From contig JAJTGZ010000001.1 of NCBI GenBank assembly GCA_021299385.1, positions 32,398 through 96,397 of the forward strand: DNA of 64,000 bases, given 5' to 3'. Shown here in pieces: positions 48,053 to 55,641 of this stretch. Made by a program: the position numbers and the translations under genes. The notes beneath the pieces are model-generated. The model saw only the letters and a program-made list of their open reading frames with translations. It had not been told where the DNA came from and did no database searches. The stretch's first letter is position 1; each line of letters begins with the position of its first letter. The DNA comes from Phycisphaeraceae bacterium. Its GTDB lineage: Bacteria; Planctomycetota; Phycisphaerae; Phycisphaerales; UBA1924.

Positions 48053-49039
48053 ATGCAACCCCCTCCCCAACCCACCCCACGCCTCCGACGCCGACTCCTC
48101 CTCGCCGGCCAAATCCTCGGCTGGTTGCTCCTCGCCGCCGCGCTCTGGATGGTCTTGCGCCAGCAGCCCAGCCTTACCACCGCCTGGACCTCCCTCCGTG
48201 CCGCCCCCACCTGGATGGTCGCCTCCATTATCCTCACGCCGATCCTCAACTGGCTCGCCATGGGCCTGCTCTTCTGGGTCTTGACCAACCAATACGCCAA
48301 GGTCCCCCTGGGCGAGATGACCATTCTGATGGGCTCGGCCTGGCTCCTGAACCTCCTACCGATGCGTGCCGGCCTCCTCGGGCGCGTCGCCTACCAGCGT
48401 GCCGTGCACGACCTGCCGGTCAAAGACTCGGTCAAGATCACGATCTTCAGCCTTGTTACACAGGCCGTCGCTGTCGCCATCCTGCTTACGCTCATGGCCT
48501 TTGTGCACATGTTCGAGGCCCTCGCCCCCGGCCTGCGCCCGATGCGCGACCCGATCGTCCTCTCGCTCCTGCTGGCAACCCTCGCCGGCCTCACATCACT
48601 CCCCTGGGCGCTCGGCAGCATCCCCGCGATCAAAGGCCCCGCACCTATCGACACCTGGCGCCTCTCCCTCGGCGTGGCCATCCGCTTCTTTGATGCACTC
48701 GTCTGGACGGCCCGATACTGGCTCGCCTTCACCGCCATCGGCGCACCCGTCAACTGGTCCGACGCCGTCATCTTTGCAACACTCTCGCAGGTCATCGCTC
48801 TCACCCCCGTGCAGTTTGGCCTGCGCGAGTGGTCCACCGGCCTGCTCACCAGCATCCTCCCGGCCACGCGGAGTCTGGGCCCATCCGCCAGCACCCGCGC
48901 GGCCATCGGCGTTTCCGCAGACCTCCTCTGCCGGGCCGCCGAGCTGCTTATCTCCATACCCGTCGGCATCGTGTGCACCACCATCGTCCTCCGCCGACTC
49001 AGCCGCGCCAAGCACCACCCCGCCCCCCACCTACCCTAA
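48053..49039 (+). CDS. UPF0104 / lysylphosphatidylglycerol synthase-like membrane protein
   Basis: 328 residues from ATG 48053; the frame is open much further upstream but that part is out of frame with the TPR gene and not coding. About seven to eight membrane helices are present, including LLLAGQILGWLLLAAALWMVL, VASIILTPILNWLAMGLLFWVL and the conserved LNLLPMRAGLLGRVAYQRAVHDLP, which resembles the UPF0104 core (N-x-x-P-x-R-x-G). A later HVFEA-like VHMFEALAPGL and an ALTPVQFGLREW segment match the C-terminal half. Members include flippase/lipid-linked proteins and the membrane part of MprF. Substrate is unknown. No catalytic aminoacyl-transferase domain is attached. Confidence 0.75.
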   Translation: MQPPPQPTPRLRRRLLLAGQILGWLLLAAALWMVLRQQPSLTTAWTSLRAAPTWMVASIILTPILNWLAMGLLFWVLTNQYAKVPLGEMTILMGSAWLLNLLPMRAGLLGRVAYQRAVHDLPVKDSVKITIFSLVTQAVAVAILLTLMAFVHMFEALAPGLRPMRDPIVLSLLLATLAGLTSLPWALGSIPAIKGPAPIDTWRLSLGVAIRFFDALVWTARYWLAFTAIGAPVNWSDAVIFATLSQVIALTPVQFGLREWSTGLLTSILPATRSLGPSASTRAAIGVSADLLCRAAELLISIPVGIVCTTIVLRRLSRAKHHPAPHLP

Positions 49040-49042
49040 TGC

Positions 49043-50812
49043 GTGCCCCCAAAACCCTTCCAACCCCGCGGCAACAACAACACAGGCAAACAACGCCCCT
49101 CCAAACCCACCGCCGCCCCACGCGCACCCAAACGCATCTTGCCCCCAGGCCTCTCTGCACCCCCACCCCAACGCCCCTATAACCGCCGTCAAGATGCCCC
49201 ACCCCCACGCGGCAAGAACCCACCCGGCCCACTCGGCCACGGCGTGCACATCCTCTACGAAGACCCGGACCTCATCGTCATCGACAAGCCGCCGGGCCTC
49301 ATCTCTGCCGTCCCCGCCGCCCTCAACGCCTCGGCCGACGAATCACTCACCGACCGCCTCCGCCTCTACTTCCAGCGCACCGGCGTCAAACGCAAACCAC
49401 GCAGCGACGCGCCCCTGCCCGGCATCATCCACCGCCTCGACCGCGAGGCCTCGGGCCTGATCGTCTTTACCAAAACCGCACGCGCATACTCCTGGCTCAA
49501 GGACGACTTCAAGCACAAACGCGTCCACCGCCTCTACACCGCACTGGTCCAAGGCACCCTCGGCAAGCCGGGCGACACCGGCACCATCCAGTCCTTCCTC
49601 AAGCCCGGCCGAACGGGCAAAGTCGTCAGCATCCCAACCGACGCTTATCGAGGCCCCGTCCTGGCCGCCGCCAACACCGACGATGAGGACGTCGCCCGCC
49701 TCGCCGTCACCCACTACCGAGTTCTTGGCACGGCCAACAACCGCACGCTTGTGCAGGTCCGCCTGGCCAGCGGCCGCAAACACCAAATCCGCGTCCACTT
49801 CTCCAGCCGGGGCAACCCCCTCGTCGGCGACCGCCTCTACAACGCCTCCGACAACGCACTCAACCGCCTCGCACTGCACGCCAGTGAGCTCGGCTTCACG
49901 CACCCCGGTAGCGCCCAGCCCCAACGCTACACCAGCCCGCCACCACCGGCCTTCTACCGCCTTGTCAACATGGAACCCCCGGCACACAAACCAGCCGAGC
50001 CACCCGCAGCACTACTCAAGCACATCGAAACCACAAAGCCCAAGCACGACCCCGCCCCCGACACCAGTTGGAACCAGGTCGCCGCCTGGTACGACGATCT
50101 CATCGATGAACGCAAAAGCGACCACTACACCGGCGTCATCGTCCCGGGCACCATGCGCCTGGTCATGCCCACCCCGGGCCAGCGCATCCTCGACGTCGCC
50201 TGCGGCCAGGGCGTCATCGCTCGCGCCCTGGCCTCCCTCGGCGCCCGCGTAACTGGCGTCGACGCCGCGCCCGACCTCATCGCCGCGGCCAAGGCGCGTG
50301 CTGCCCGCGACGGCGGTGAGTTCCTCGTCGGCGATGCCCGCAACCTTGCGTCGCTCAACCTTCCGGGCAACTTTGATGCCGCCACCTGCGTCATGGCCCT
50401 GACCAACATCGAGCCGATCGAGCCGGTGCTCACCGGCATTGCCGAGCAACTCCGCCCCGGCGGCGCGCTCGTCCTGGTCATCTCGCACCCCTGCTTCCGC
50501 GTCCCCGGCCAGACCAGCTGGGGCTTCGACAACGCCAAGGGCATGCAGTTCCGCCGAGTCGACGGCTACCTCAGCACCGGCCAACACCGCATCCAGATGC
50601 ACCCCGGCGACGCCCCCGACATCGTAACCTGGACCTTCCATCGCCCCTTGCAGGCCTATATCCGCGCCCTTGCCCAGGCCGACCTCGTGGTCGAAGGCCT
50701 CGAAGAATGGGCCAGCCGGCGGCAGAGCCAACCCGGCCCCAAGGCCGAGTCCGAGAACCGCGCCCGCCGGGAAATCCCACTCTTCCTGGCGATCCGCGCC
50801 ATCCGCCGGTAG
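49043..50812 (+). CDS. RluA-family pseudouridine synthase fused to a class I SAM methyltransferase
   Basis: 589 residues from GTG 49043, three bases after the previous stop. A basic Pro-rich head (1-60) is followed by an RluA-type pseudouridine synthase (about 65-310). Its features are DLIVIDKPPGLISA, the catalytic HRLDREASGL (Asp133), KRVHRLYTALVQG and RKHQIRVHF. A linker of about 30 residues leads to a methyltransferase (about 340-589) with YDDLIDERKSD, SAM motif I LDVACGQGVIA (383-393), VTGVDAAPDLI, NLPGNFDAATCVMALTNIE, and C-terminal MTase features. No S4 domain is present. Both halves look intact and no stop or frameshift separates them. Pseudouridylation plus methylation of one RNA is the obvious inference; separate targets are possible. 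Confidence 0.88.
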   Translation: MPPKPFQPRGNNNTGKQRPSKPTAAPRAPKRILPPGLSAPPPQRPYNRRQDAPPPRGKNPPGPLGHGVHILYEDPDLIVIDKPPGLISAVPAALNASADESLTDRLRLYFQRTGVKRKPRSDAPLPGIIHRLDREASGLIVFTKTARAYSWLKDDFKHKRVHRLYTALVQGTLGKPGDTGTIQSFLKPGRTGKVVSIPTDAYRGPVLAAANTDDEDVARLAVTHYRVLGTANNRTLVQVRLASGRKHQIRVHFSSRGNPLVGDRLYNASDNALNRLALHASELGFTHPGSAQPQRYTSPPPPAFYRLVNMEPPAHKPAEPPAALLKHIETTKPKHDPAPDTSWNQVAAWYDDLIDERKSDHYTGVIVPGTMRLVMPTPGQRILDVACGQGVIARALASLGARVTGVDAAPDLIAAAKARAARDGGEFLVGDARNLASLNLPGNFDAATCVMALTNIEPIEPVLTGIAEQLRPGGALVLVISHPCFRVPGQTSWGFDNAKGMQFRRVDGYLSTGQHRIQMHPGDAPDIVTWTFHRPLQAYIRALAQADLVVEGLEEWASRRQSQPGPKAESENRARREIPLFLAIRAIRR

Positions 50813-50842
50813 CACGGCACAAGCCCTCAGCCGGTTCAAAAA

Positions 50843-50873
50843 TGTGGATAACCCGTGGAAAACCTGTGGATTG
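50843..50873 (-). promoter_or_regulatory. Three DnaA-box-like 9-mers at 11-bp spacing
   Basis: Box 1 TGTGGATAA (50843) is the exact reverse complement of the DnaA box TTATCCACA. Box 2 CGTGGAAAA (50854) and box 3 TGTGGATTG (50865) each differ at two positions. All three point the same way and start 11 bp apart, so they share one helical face. The cluster lies just upstream of a small unknown gene. Confidence 0.55.
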
Positions 50874-50899
50874 CGGGTGTGTTAGTCGATATTTCATCT

Positions 50900-51139
50900 A
50901 TGCGTGTCCCCCCGACAAGCAGCACCAACGCCTTCGGCCAAGGCCCCCACGCCGAGCGCGTCAACCGCGATGGCCGGCGACGCCAGCACCACGAGCAGCA
51001 GCAAGGCCAACCAAAGACCCTTGAGCACGAGCCTGACGTCGTCGAACTGCACAAGCAAGCAGCCCCTGCCGCCGCGACGCCACCACCCACGGCAAAGGCC
51101 CCGGCAGCCCCAGTCAAAAAACTAGACCTCTCCGCTTAA
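50900..51139 (+). CDS. Small hypothetical basic/Gln-rich protein
   Basis: 79 residues from ATG 50900; an earlier in-frame TTG/GTG would begin inside the DnaA-box cluster. It is polar and probably disordered (RRRQHHEQQQGQPKTLEHEPDVVELH, quoted in part as RRRQHHEQQQ), with an Ala/Pro-rich tail. No family was recognised and no ribosome binding site is clear. It is followed after 1 bp by a REP-like repeat. The reverse strand also has an open frame, but that one is Cys/Trp-rich and implausible. Confidence 0.45.
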   Translation: MRVPPTSSTNAFGQGPHAERVNRDGRRRQHHEQQQGQPKTLEHEPDVVELHKQAAPAAATPPPTAKAPAAPVKKLDLSA

Positions 51140-51140
51140 G

Positions 51141-51176
51141 AACCCCTCACCCGAGGGGAGGGGCAGGGGTGGGGTT
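51141..51176 (+). repeat. REP-like palindromic intergenic repeat, copy 6
   Basis: CGA-loop type with one mismatch in the left arm (CCCCTCACC). It lies between the small hypothetical gene and the convergent membrane-protein gene. Confidence 0.8.
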
Positions 51177-51208
51177 GGCTCACTGAACAACTCATATACC
51201 CGCCAAGC

Positions 51209-51769
51209 CTAATCCCGGCTCCCCGGCAGCAGCCCCGCAAAGATCAGCAGCGCTCCAAGCCCGATCCCCCACAGCCGCGTCCGCTCACCGAGCGCCAGTT
51301 TTTCCAGCGTTGAGTACGAACGCTGGTATTCGTTGAGCACCAGCGCCGGCGGCTCCAGCCGGTCGTAGATCGCCGCACTCTCTGTGGAGATCTCACCCTC
51401 GGGCCGCAGCAGCTGCATCCCCGCCGGGGCTTTGTTCAACTGCGTCGCCGCCAGCGACCGGATCACCCCTTCATCCCCACGCTTGAGCGCGGCCAGATAC
51501 TCGTCATGGTTCGCCAGCCGCGCCTGGGCGTGCTGCTCGGCCAGCCTCGCCCGGTCCCGATAAAACCGCGCCCGCTCCAAATCCTCCACCGCCGGCAGCA
51601 GCACCATCAACGCCACGATCACAATCCCCGGCACAAGCAGCAGCCACCCCGCATCAAACAACGGCGGCACCCATCGACGCGCAGGGGCCGCACCCCCGCC
51701 AGCCCCAGGTGCGCGTTGGGGTGACGGCGCAGGCGCACTGTGCACGTTGGTGGTGCCCGGATCGGTCAT
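51209..51769 (-). CDS. Two-helix membrane protein with a coiled-coil region, unknown
   Basis: A 186-residue protein. A Pro/Ala-rich head (1-38) precedes a membrane helix (about 40-60, WLLLVPGIVIVALMVLL). A charged helical region (LERARFYRDRARLAEQHAQARLANHDEYLAAL) likely forms a coiled coil, and a second helix near the C-terminus is LWGIGLGALLIFAGLL. The arrangement of a membrane helix directly followed by a coiled coil recalls FtsB/DivIC-like septum proteins, but the C-terminal helix is unusual for them and no family motif was recognised. It is divergent from arfB. Confidence 0.6.
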   Translation of the reverse strand: MTDPGTTNVHSAPAPSPQRAPGAGGGAAPARRWVPPLFDAGWLLLVPGIVIVALMVLLPAVEDLERARFYRDRARLAEQHAQARLANHDEYLAALKRGDEGVIRSLAATQLNKAPAGMQLLRPEGEISTESAAIYDRLEPPALVLNEYQRSYSTLEKLALGERTRLWGIGLGALLIFAGLLPGSRD

Positions 51770-51843
51770 GCACCACGTCTATCGGCACGCCCCAAGCCTT
51801 TGCACCAGCAGCGCACCACCTCCTGTCCATCTATCCTCCCCCC

Positions 51844-52275
51844 ATGCAAGAGCAAGGTGACGGCACCCTGACACTCGCCCCAGGCGTCCGCATCCCGCGG
51901 GCCGTCGTGGATATCTCATTCTCTCGCTCCAGCGGCCCCGGCGGGCAGAATGTCAACAAACTCTCGACACGCTGCCAACTCCGCCTCAAACTCGCCGACT
52001 TGCCCATCGACCCTGAGGCACGCCTGCGCCTGGAGGCCCTCGCCGGGCACCTGCTCGTTGGCGACGGGGAACTGCTCATCGACTCAGAATCCGGGCGATC
52101 CCAGAGTGGCAACCGCGAGGAATGTTTGGCCAAACTCCGCATGCTCCTGCTCAAGGCCATCCCCCGGCCCAAGCCCAGGCGCAAGACCAAGCCGAGCAAG
52201 GGGAGCGTCGAACGCAGGCTTCGGCAGAAGAAAACGCGCGCAGGGATCAAACGCCTGCGGGGTGGGTCGGAATGA
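51844..52275 (+). CDS. arfB: Alternative ribosome-rescue factor / peptidyl-tRNA hydrolase ArfB
   Basis: A protein of 143 residues from ATG 51844 (MQEQGDGTLTLAPGVRIP); the frame open from 51709 begins within a divergent region. The GGQ loop is clear (SRSSGPGGQNVNKLSTRCQL). The C-terminal tail is strongly basic (PKPRRKTKPSKGSVERRLRQK), as needed to sense the empty mRNA channel of stalled ribosomes. Together these mark ArfB (YaeJ) rather than a full-length release factor. It hydrolyses peptidyl-tRNA on non-stop ribosomes. The stop overlaps the ATG of tsaB (ATGA). Confidence 0.93.
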   Translation: MQEQGDGTLTLAPGVRIPRAVVDISFSRSSGPGGQNVNKLSTRCQLRLKLADLPIDPEARLRLEALAGHLLVGDGELLIDSESGRSQSGNREECLAKLRMLLLKAIPRPKPRRKTKPSKGSVERRLRQKKTRAGIKRLRGGSE

Positions 52276-53012
52276 CTCTTCCAGCCACGAGCAAAGCCGC
52301 CATCGTCACACTTGCCATCGAAATCTCCAACCCCGCCTCCCACCCAGGTTCTGGTGGGAGCGTTGCCCTGGCCACAGGCGGCCCTTTCACCCTCCTGGCC
52401 GAGGAGGGCGTCGCCCCGGCCACCTTCGAGCACGACGACCTCCTGCCAGCGATCGACCGCCTCCTCAAGAGCGCTGGCGTGCAGCGCAGCCAAATCGCCG
52501 ACGTCGCTGTGTCGATCGGCCCGGGTGGCTTTACCAGCACGCGTGTCGCCTGTGCGGCGGGCAAACTCATCGCCGAGGCACTCGGTGCAACATGCCGTGG
52601 CGTCCCCAGCGCGCTCGTCGCCTTCGCTGATGACCAGCGCCCGCAAGCAGCACCGGGCAAGAGTGTCGCCATCGCCCTGGCAAGCAAAAAAGGGTCAGCG
52701 TGGGTCGCGATCCTCCCCGAGGGGATCCCAACACCCGCGCACGCCCACGCCGCCTGCGACGGGCGTGTGATGACCGCCGAGCAACTCGCTGGCGCGCACC
52801 CCGCGATTGTTTTAGCCGACGGCCACCTTGACGAATCCATCCGCGCAGCCATGCAAATCGCAGGCGTGCCGATCCACACCCCACGCTTTGCTGCCAGTAC
52901 ACTCGCTCGCGTAAGCACCCTGCTTCCACCCATCGACGGCGAGCACCTGCTGCCGATCTACCCGCGCCAGCCCGAGGCCGTGACACTGTGGCAACAGCGG
53001 GGGAGGGGATGA
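52272..53012 (+). CDS. tsaB: tRNA threonylcarbamoyladenosine synthesis protein TsaB
   Basis: A protein of 246 residues from ATG 52272, overlapping the arfB stop by 4 bp. It has the TsaB ASKHA-like fold: VTLAIEISNPAS in place of the usual LAIDTST, FEHDDLLPAIDRLLKSAGV, and the family motif VSIGPGGFTSTRVACAAGKLIAEAL around 78-102. TsaB is the non-catalytic partner of TsaD in making t6A at position 37 of ANN-decoding tRNAs. A tsaD, tsaE or tsaC gene is not adjacent. The C-terminus (LPIYPRQPEAV) matches the normal end of the family. Confidence 0.88.
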   Translation: MTLPATSKAAIVTLAIEISNPASHPGSGGSVALATGGPFTLLAEEGVAPATFEHDDLLPAIDRLLKSAGVQRSQIADVAVSIGPGGFTSTRVACAAGKLIAEALGATCRGVPSALVAFADDQRPQAAPGKSVAIALASKKGSAWVAILPEGIPTPAHAHAACDGRVMTAEQLAGAHPAIVLADGHLDESIRAAMQIAGVPIHTPRFAASTLARVSTLLPPIDGEHLLPIYPRQPEAVTLWQQRGRG

Positions 53013-53016
53013 CGGG

Positions 53017-53095
53017 GTAGGTGTTAGGTTTTAGGTGTTAGGTGTTAGGTGTTAGGTATTGGGTGTTAGATGTTGGGTGTTGGGTGTTAGATATG
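53017..53095. repeat. Tandem array of TTAGGTG-type heptamers
   Basis: About ten copies of a 7-base unit (TTAGGTG, TTAGGTT, TTAGGTA, TTGGGTG, TTAGATG) begin 4 bp after the tsaB stop. The central units are perfect, and units towards the right are decayed. It is the same unit as in the arrays at 557 and 29467. Confidence 0.85.
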
Positions 53096-53119
53096 AGAAT
53101 CAACTTTGCTTGTCTTTAG

Positions 53120-53155
53120 AACCCCTCCCCCGAGGGGAGGGGCAGGGGTGGGGTT
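53120..53155 (+). repeat. REP-like palindromic intergenic repeat, copy 7 (left of inverted pair)
   Basis: Consensus form (CGA loop). It faces copy 8 across 86 bp of partly A/T-rich DNA, forming an inverted pair. Confidence 0.85.
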
Positions 53156-53241
53156 CGCCCCCACCCCGCTCCCGTGAACGCGCCCGTACAACACTTCTGT
53201 TCTTATAAATAATAACCAAGATGGTATTTTCTGAACATACC

Positions 53242-53277
53242 AACCCCACCCCTACCCCTCCCCTCGGGGGAGGGGTT
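53242..53277 (-). repeat. REP-like palindromic intergenic repeat, copy 8 (right of inverted pair)
   Basis: The reverse orientation of copy 7 with one base change in the tail (TA for TG). Together they make a REPIN-like structure of about 158 bp ending 28 bp before the crotonase stop. Confidence 0.85.
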
Positions 53278-53305
53278 AAGAAGTCAATGCAACTGGCCTT
53301 TGGGG

Positions 53306-54211
53306 TCACTTCCCCTTGTTCAAGAACGCCGTGATCGCCCCCTTGCCCGCAGGTGCAGCCCGCAGGCGGTTGAGCTCTTCTCTCTCGACGCGCAGAGCCT
53401 CTTGCCAGCCATGTTCCAGGCCCGTGGCAACGCCGCGCAGGCAGGCTTTGCCCCAGTCTGTTGCCGCGCACTCGTCGTGGACGGTGGTGTAGGCGATCGT
53501 CGTCCGGTTGCGCGATGCGTTCCGCCCGATCCACCGGCTCGGCTGCCCGTCGCGCCTCGCCCCGGCGTGATGGGCGTTGGCCTTCACCCACGCCTTGGCC
53601 GTCGGGATCAGCCCCTCGGGCGCATCGGCAAGGAGATCGATGACCCCCTTTGCGACGGCCTCGTCGATCGTCATTGTCCGCCCGGTGCATGTCCGCAAGA
53701 GTGCCTCGTCGGGGTCCAGGCGTGCTGGCAGCAGGTTGGTTCCGCCCCACCCCGGGCAGATGCACAGCCCCGCCTCGGGCAGGCCGATGGGGTAGGGGCG
53801 GATGGCCCCGTCCTTGCCCGGTGCCGGGGGGCTGGCGATCAGCCCGTCGCAGTGCATGGCGAGTTCCAGGCCACCGCCGAGTGCAGCGCCGTTGATCGCC
53901 GCGGCAGTAGCGCACGGTATCTGGCACAGCAAACCAAAGACCTCCTGCCCATACCGCAGATAAGCCTCCAGCTCGGGCTGACTCATCGCGTCGATACTCT
54001 TCAGGTCAGCCCCGGCAATAAAAACCCGCCCAGACCCGCTCGCCAGCACCAACCCCGCCGGGGCGAGCGTCAAAGCGTGCTTGAAGGTAACCTCAAGCCG
54101 CTGAATCAGCGGAAGGTCCAGGATCACCATCGGCCCTTGGTTTGGCTCGATGGTGATCACCGCAATGTTCTCGGCATCGAGCGCAACGGGCAGCAGTTGG
54201 GGTGTGGGCAT
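53306..54211 (-). CDS. Enoyl-CoA hydratase/isomerase (crotonase) family protein
   Basis: A 301-residue crotonase. The oxyanion-hole segments are VLASGSGRVFIAGADLKSID (around 60) and AAINGAALGGGLELAMHCD (around 108-126). The acid residues used for hydration are not obvious; the region around 140-160 has EAGLCICPGWGGTNLLPARL where active hydratases have an ELKLGIIPGAGGTQRLPR-like motif. Reactions on acyl-CoA esters are expected, substrate unknown. It acts alone here, with no other fatty-acid genes nearby. Confidence 0.87.
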   Translation of the reverse strand: MPTPQLLPVALDAENIAVITIEPNQGPMVILDLPLIQRLEVTFKHALTLAPAGLVLASGSGRVFIAGADLKSIDAMSQPELEAYLRYGQEVFGLLCQIPCATAAAINGAALGGGLELAMHCDGLIASPPAPGKDGAIRPYPIGLPEAGLCICPGWGGTNLLPARLDPDEALLRTCTGRTMTIDEAVAKGVIDLLADAPEGLIPTAKAWVKANAHHAGARRDGQPSRWIGRNASRNRTTIAYTTVHDECAATDWGKACLRGVATGLEHGWQEALRVEREELNRLRAAPAGKGAITAFLNKGK

Positions 54212-54352
54212 GGACCATTATCCACCTGCCAAGGATGCTGGGGTATTTGGAGGGTGGCAGGGGTTGTCGGGTGGAGTTTGGGTGTTGGGGGGATCCCCTT
54301 GCGTGTCCGGTGCGTATGAACTTGGCATGACCGGTGTTGGGGGCAGAGAGAT

Positions 54353-54380
54353 TTGACAACGCCGGGGGTTTGGCGATACT
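54353..54380 (+). promoter_or_regulatory. Sigma-70-type promoter of the coiled-coil protein gene
   Basis: A perfect TTGACA (54353-54358), 16-bp spacer, and GATACT (54375-54380; four of six matches to TATAAT). Expected start near 54387, giving a leader of about 150 nt. Confidence 0.6.
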
Positions 54381-54455
54381 ACTGTCGTCCCCCGAAGGCC
54401 TCGGATTGGTCTTGATGTTGGCCTGCGGTTTGGGTTGGTTTGCGTCGCAGTCAAG

Positions 54456-54479
54456 CCCCTGGCCCTGATGTGCCAGGGG
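54456..54479 (+). other. Leader hairpin upstream of the coiled-coil protein gene
   Basis: CCCCTGGC / GCCAGGGG, a perfect 8-bp stem with an 8-base loop (CCTGATGT). No T-tract follows. It may control mRNA stability or act as a protein-binding site. Confidence 0.45.
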
Positions 54480-54540
54480 GATCGGTGAGATGATCGGGCC
54501 AAAGGGCGTGCCGCCCGGGCCAACTTTCAGGAGTCTGCCA

Positions 54541-55404
54541 GTGCATGTGGTAACCAAGATTTTGATCGTCTTCGGTGCGTTGCTCTCGATCTTGCTCTCG
54601 GCCTTGGCGATGGCGTTTGCCTCCAACGCCAACACCATCCGCGGGGATGTAGGCTCGGAGATTTCCGCCCGGCAGGCGGCGATCGCGGCGCTCGATCTGG
54701 AGCGGACCAAGACGTCCTCAGAACTCGCCCGGATCAAGGCGGAGATGGAGGCCGTGGCCGGGAACATCGGCAAGTTCAAGCAAGAGAACGAGACGCTCAG
54801 CGCCGAGCGTAACCGCCTGATGGCCGAGGCCAGCCAGGCCAAGCTCGAGGCCGAGCGTTCGCGTAACCTCGCCGCGGCCAAGGACGGCATCCTACAGACC
54901 AACACCAAACTCGTTGAGGCCCTCTCGACAGAGGCCAACACCCTCCGCACACGCGGGCTGGACTCGGCCAAGCGTGAGGCCGAGCTCACCGAGCGGCTTA
55001 GCGAACTCGAGAGCCAGAACCAGGTCCTGACCCAGAACGTCCGGGCGTTGCAGGAGCAACTGGCCGAGGCACGCTCGGCTGGGTCGGCCACTGCATCATC
55101 GGGCGCCACGGCGGCGGTTGCCGCGGCACCCTCGGGCGGCGTTGAGAGTTTCGGCCCACTCGTCACCGGCCGCGTCCGCAAGGTCGTCCGTGCCGAGAAT
55201 GGCGAGGACCTCGCCTTCATCACTGTCGGGGGCAGCTCGGGCGTGAAGGTCGGCCAGCGGATGCACATCGTGCGCGAGGGGAACTTTGTTGCCTCGCTGA
55301 TCATCACGGTTGTCGACTCCGGCGAGGCCGCCGGGCGCATCGACCGCCTGGGTCGCAGCGTGGACGTTCTTGCCGACGACAAGGTCCTCAGCCGCGTGAA
55401 CTGA
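54541..55404 (+). CDS. Membrane-anchored coiled-coil protein with a C-terminal FlgT-C-like beta domain
   Basis: 287 residues from GTG 54541, 7 bp after CAGGAG. An N-terminal membrane helix (about 5-28, ILIVFGALLSILLSALAMAFA) precedes a long coiled coil (about 40-180: ISARQAAIAALDLERTKTSS, LSAERNRLMAEASQAKLEAE). After an Ala/Gly/Ser linker, residues 205-287 form a small beta domain (VTGRVRKVVRAENGEDLAFITVGG, SGVKVGQRMHIVREGNFVASLII) resembling the FlgT C-terminal/flagellar assembly fold. This topology suggests a periplasmic spacer or structural protein. It is followed after 36 bp by a small membrane protein with the same CAGGAG ribosome binding site, so the two may work together. Confidence 0.7.
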   Translation: MHVVTKILIVFGALLSILLSALAMAFASNANTIRGDVGSEISARQAAIAALDLERTKTSSELARIKAEMEAVAGNIGKFKQENETLSAERNRLMAEASQAKLEAERSRNLAAAKDGILQTNTKLVEALSTEANTLRTRGLDSAKREAELTERLSELESQNQVLTQNVRALQEQLAEARSAGSATASSGATAAVAAAPSGGVESFGPLVTGRVRKVVRAENGEDLAFITVGGSSGVKVGQRMHIVREGNFVASLIITVVDSGEAAGRIDRLGRSVDVLADDKVLSRVN

Positions 55405-55440
55405 TACCGCACCGACCGCCCAACGATCAGGAGTTTCGTG

Positions 55441-55641
55441 ATGAGCCAGATGGGAATGAACATGCCCGGCGGGTTGAAACGCCGGGGGCCGGAGATGAAC
55501 GTCTACACCGGCGTCCTCGCGTTTGCCGTCGTCGCGCTGGCGGTGGCGTGCGTGGTCCTATGGGTGCAGGGTGGGAAACTCGGCCGCGACGGCAGCGCGC
55601 TGAGCCTGCAAGAGTCTGGGAAAATCTCACTGTCAAAGTGA
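55441..55641 (+). CDS. Small single-pass membrane protein, unknown
   Basis: 66 residues from ATG 55441, 7 bp after CAGGAG; GTG 55438 is closer to that site. A short Met/Gly-rich cytoplasmic head (MSQMGMNMPGGLKRRGPEM) precedes a membrane helix (YTGVLAFAVVALAVACVVLWV) and a short outer tail (GSALSLQESGKISLSK). No family was recognised. It appears to be in one transcript with the coiled-coil protein. No terminator is visible after it. Confidence 0.65.
   Translation: MSQMGMNMPGGLKRRGPEMNVYTGVLAFAVVALAVACVVLWVQGGKLGRDGSALSLQESGKISLSK

Larger units (their letters stand above)
54212..54540. other. Divergent intergenic region between crotonase and coiled-coil genes
   Basis: 329 bp with a good promoter (54353-54380) and a leader of about 150 nt carrying a strong hairpin (54456-54479). 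Short open frames here look non-coding. The crotonase promoter was not identified. Confidence 0.55.

Noticed and set aside
50820..50900. Chromosomal replication origin at the DnaA boxes
   Set aside because: Only one exact box, no A/T-rich unwinding region, no dnaA/dnaN/gyr genes nearby, and rRNA-protein/polymerase genes would run head-on to replication. Kept only as a DnaA-box-like cluster.
50836..51117. Minus-strand 93-codon frame over the small gene at 50900
   Set aside because: Cys/Trp-rich composition and no start signal; the + strand frame is more plausible though itself uncertain.
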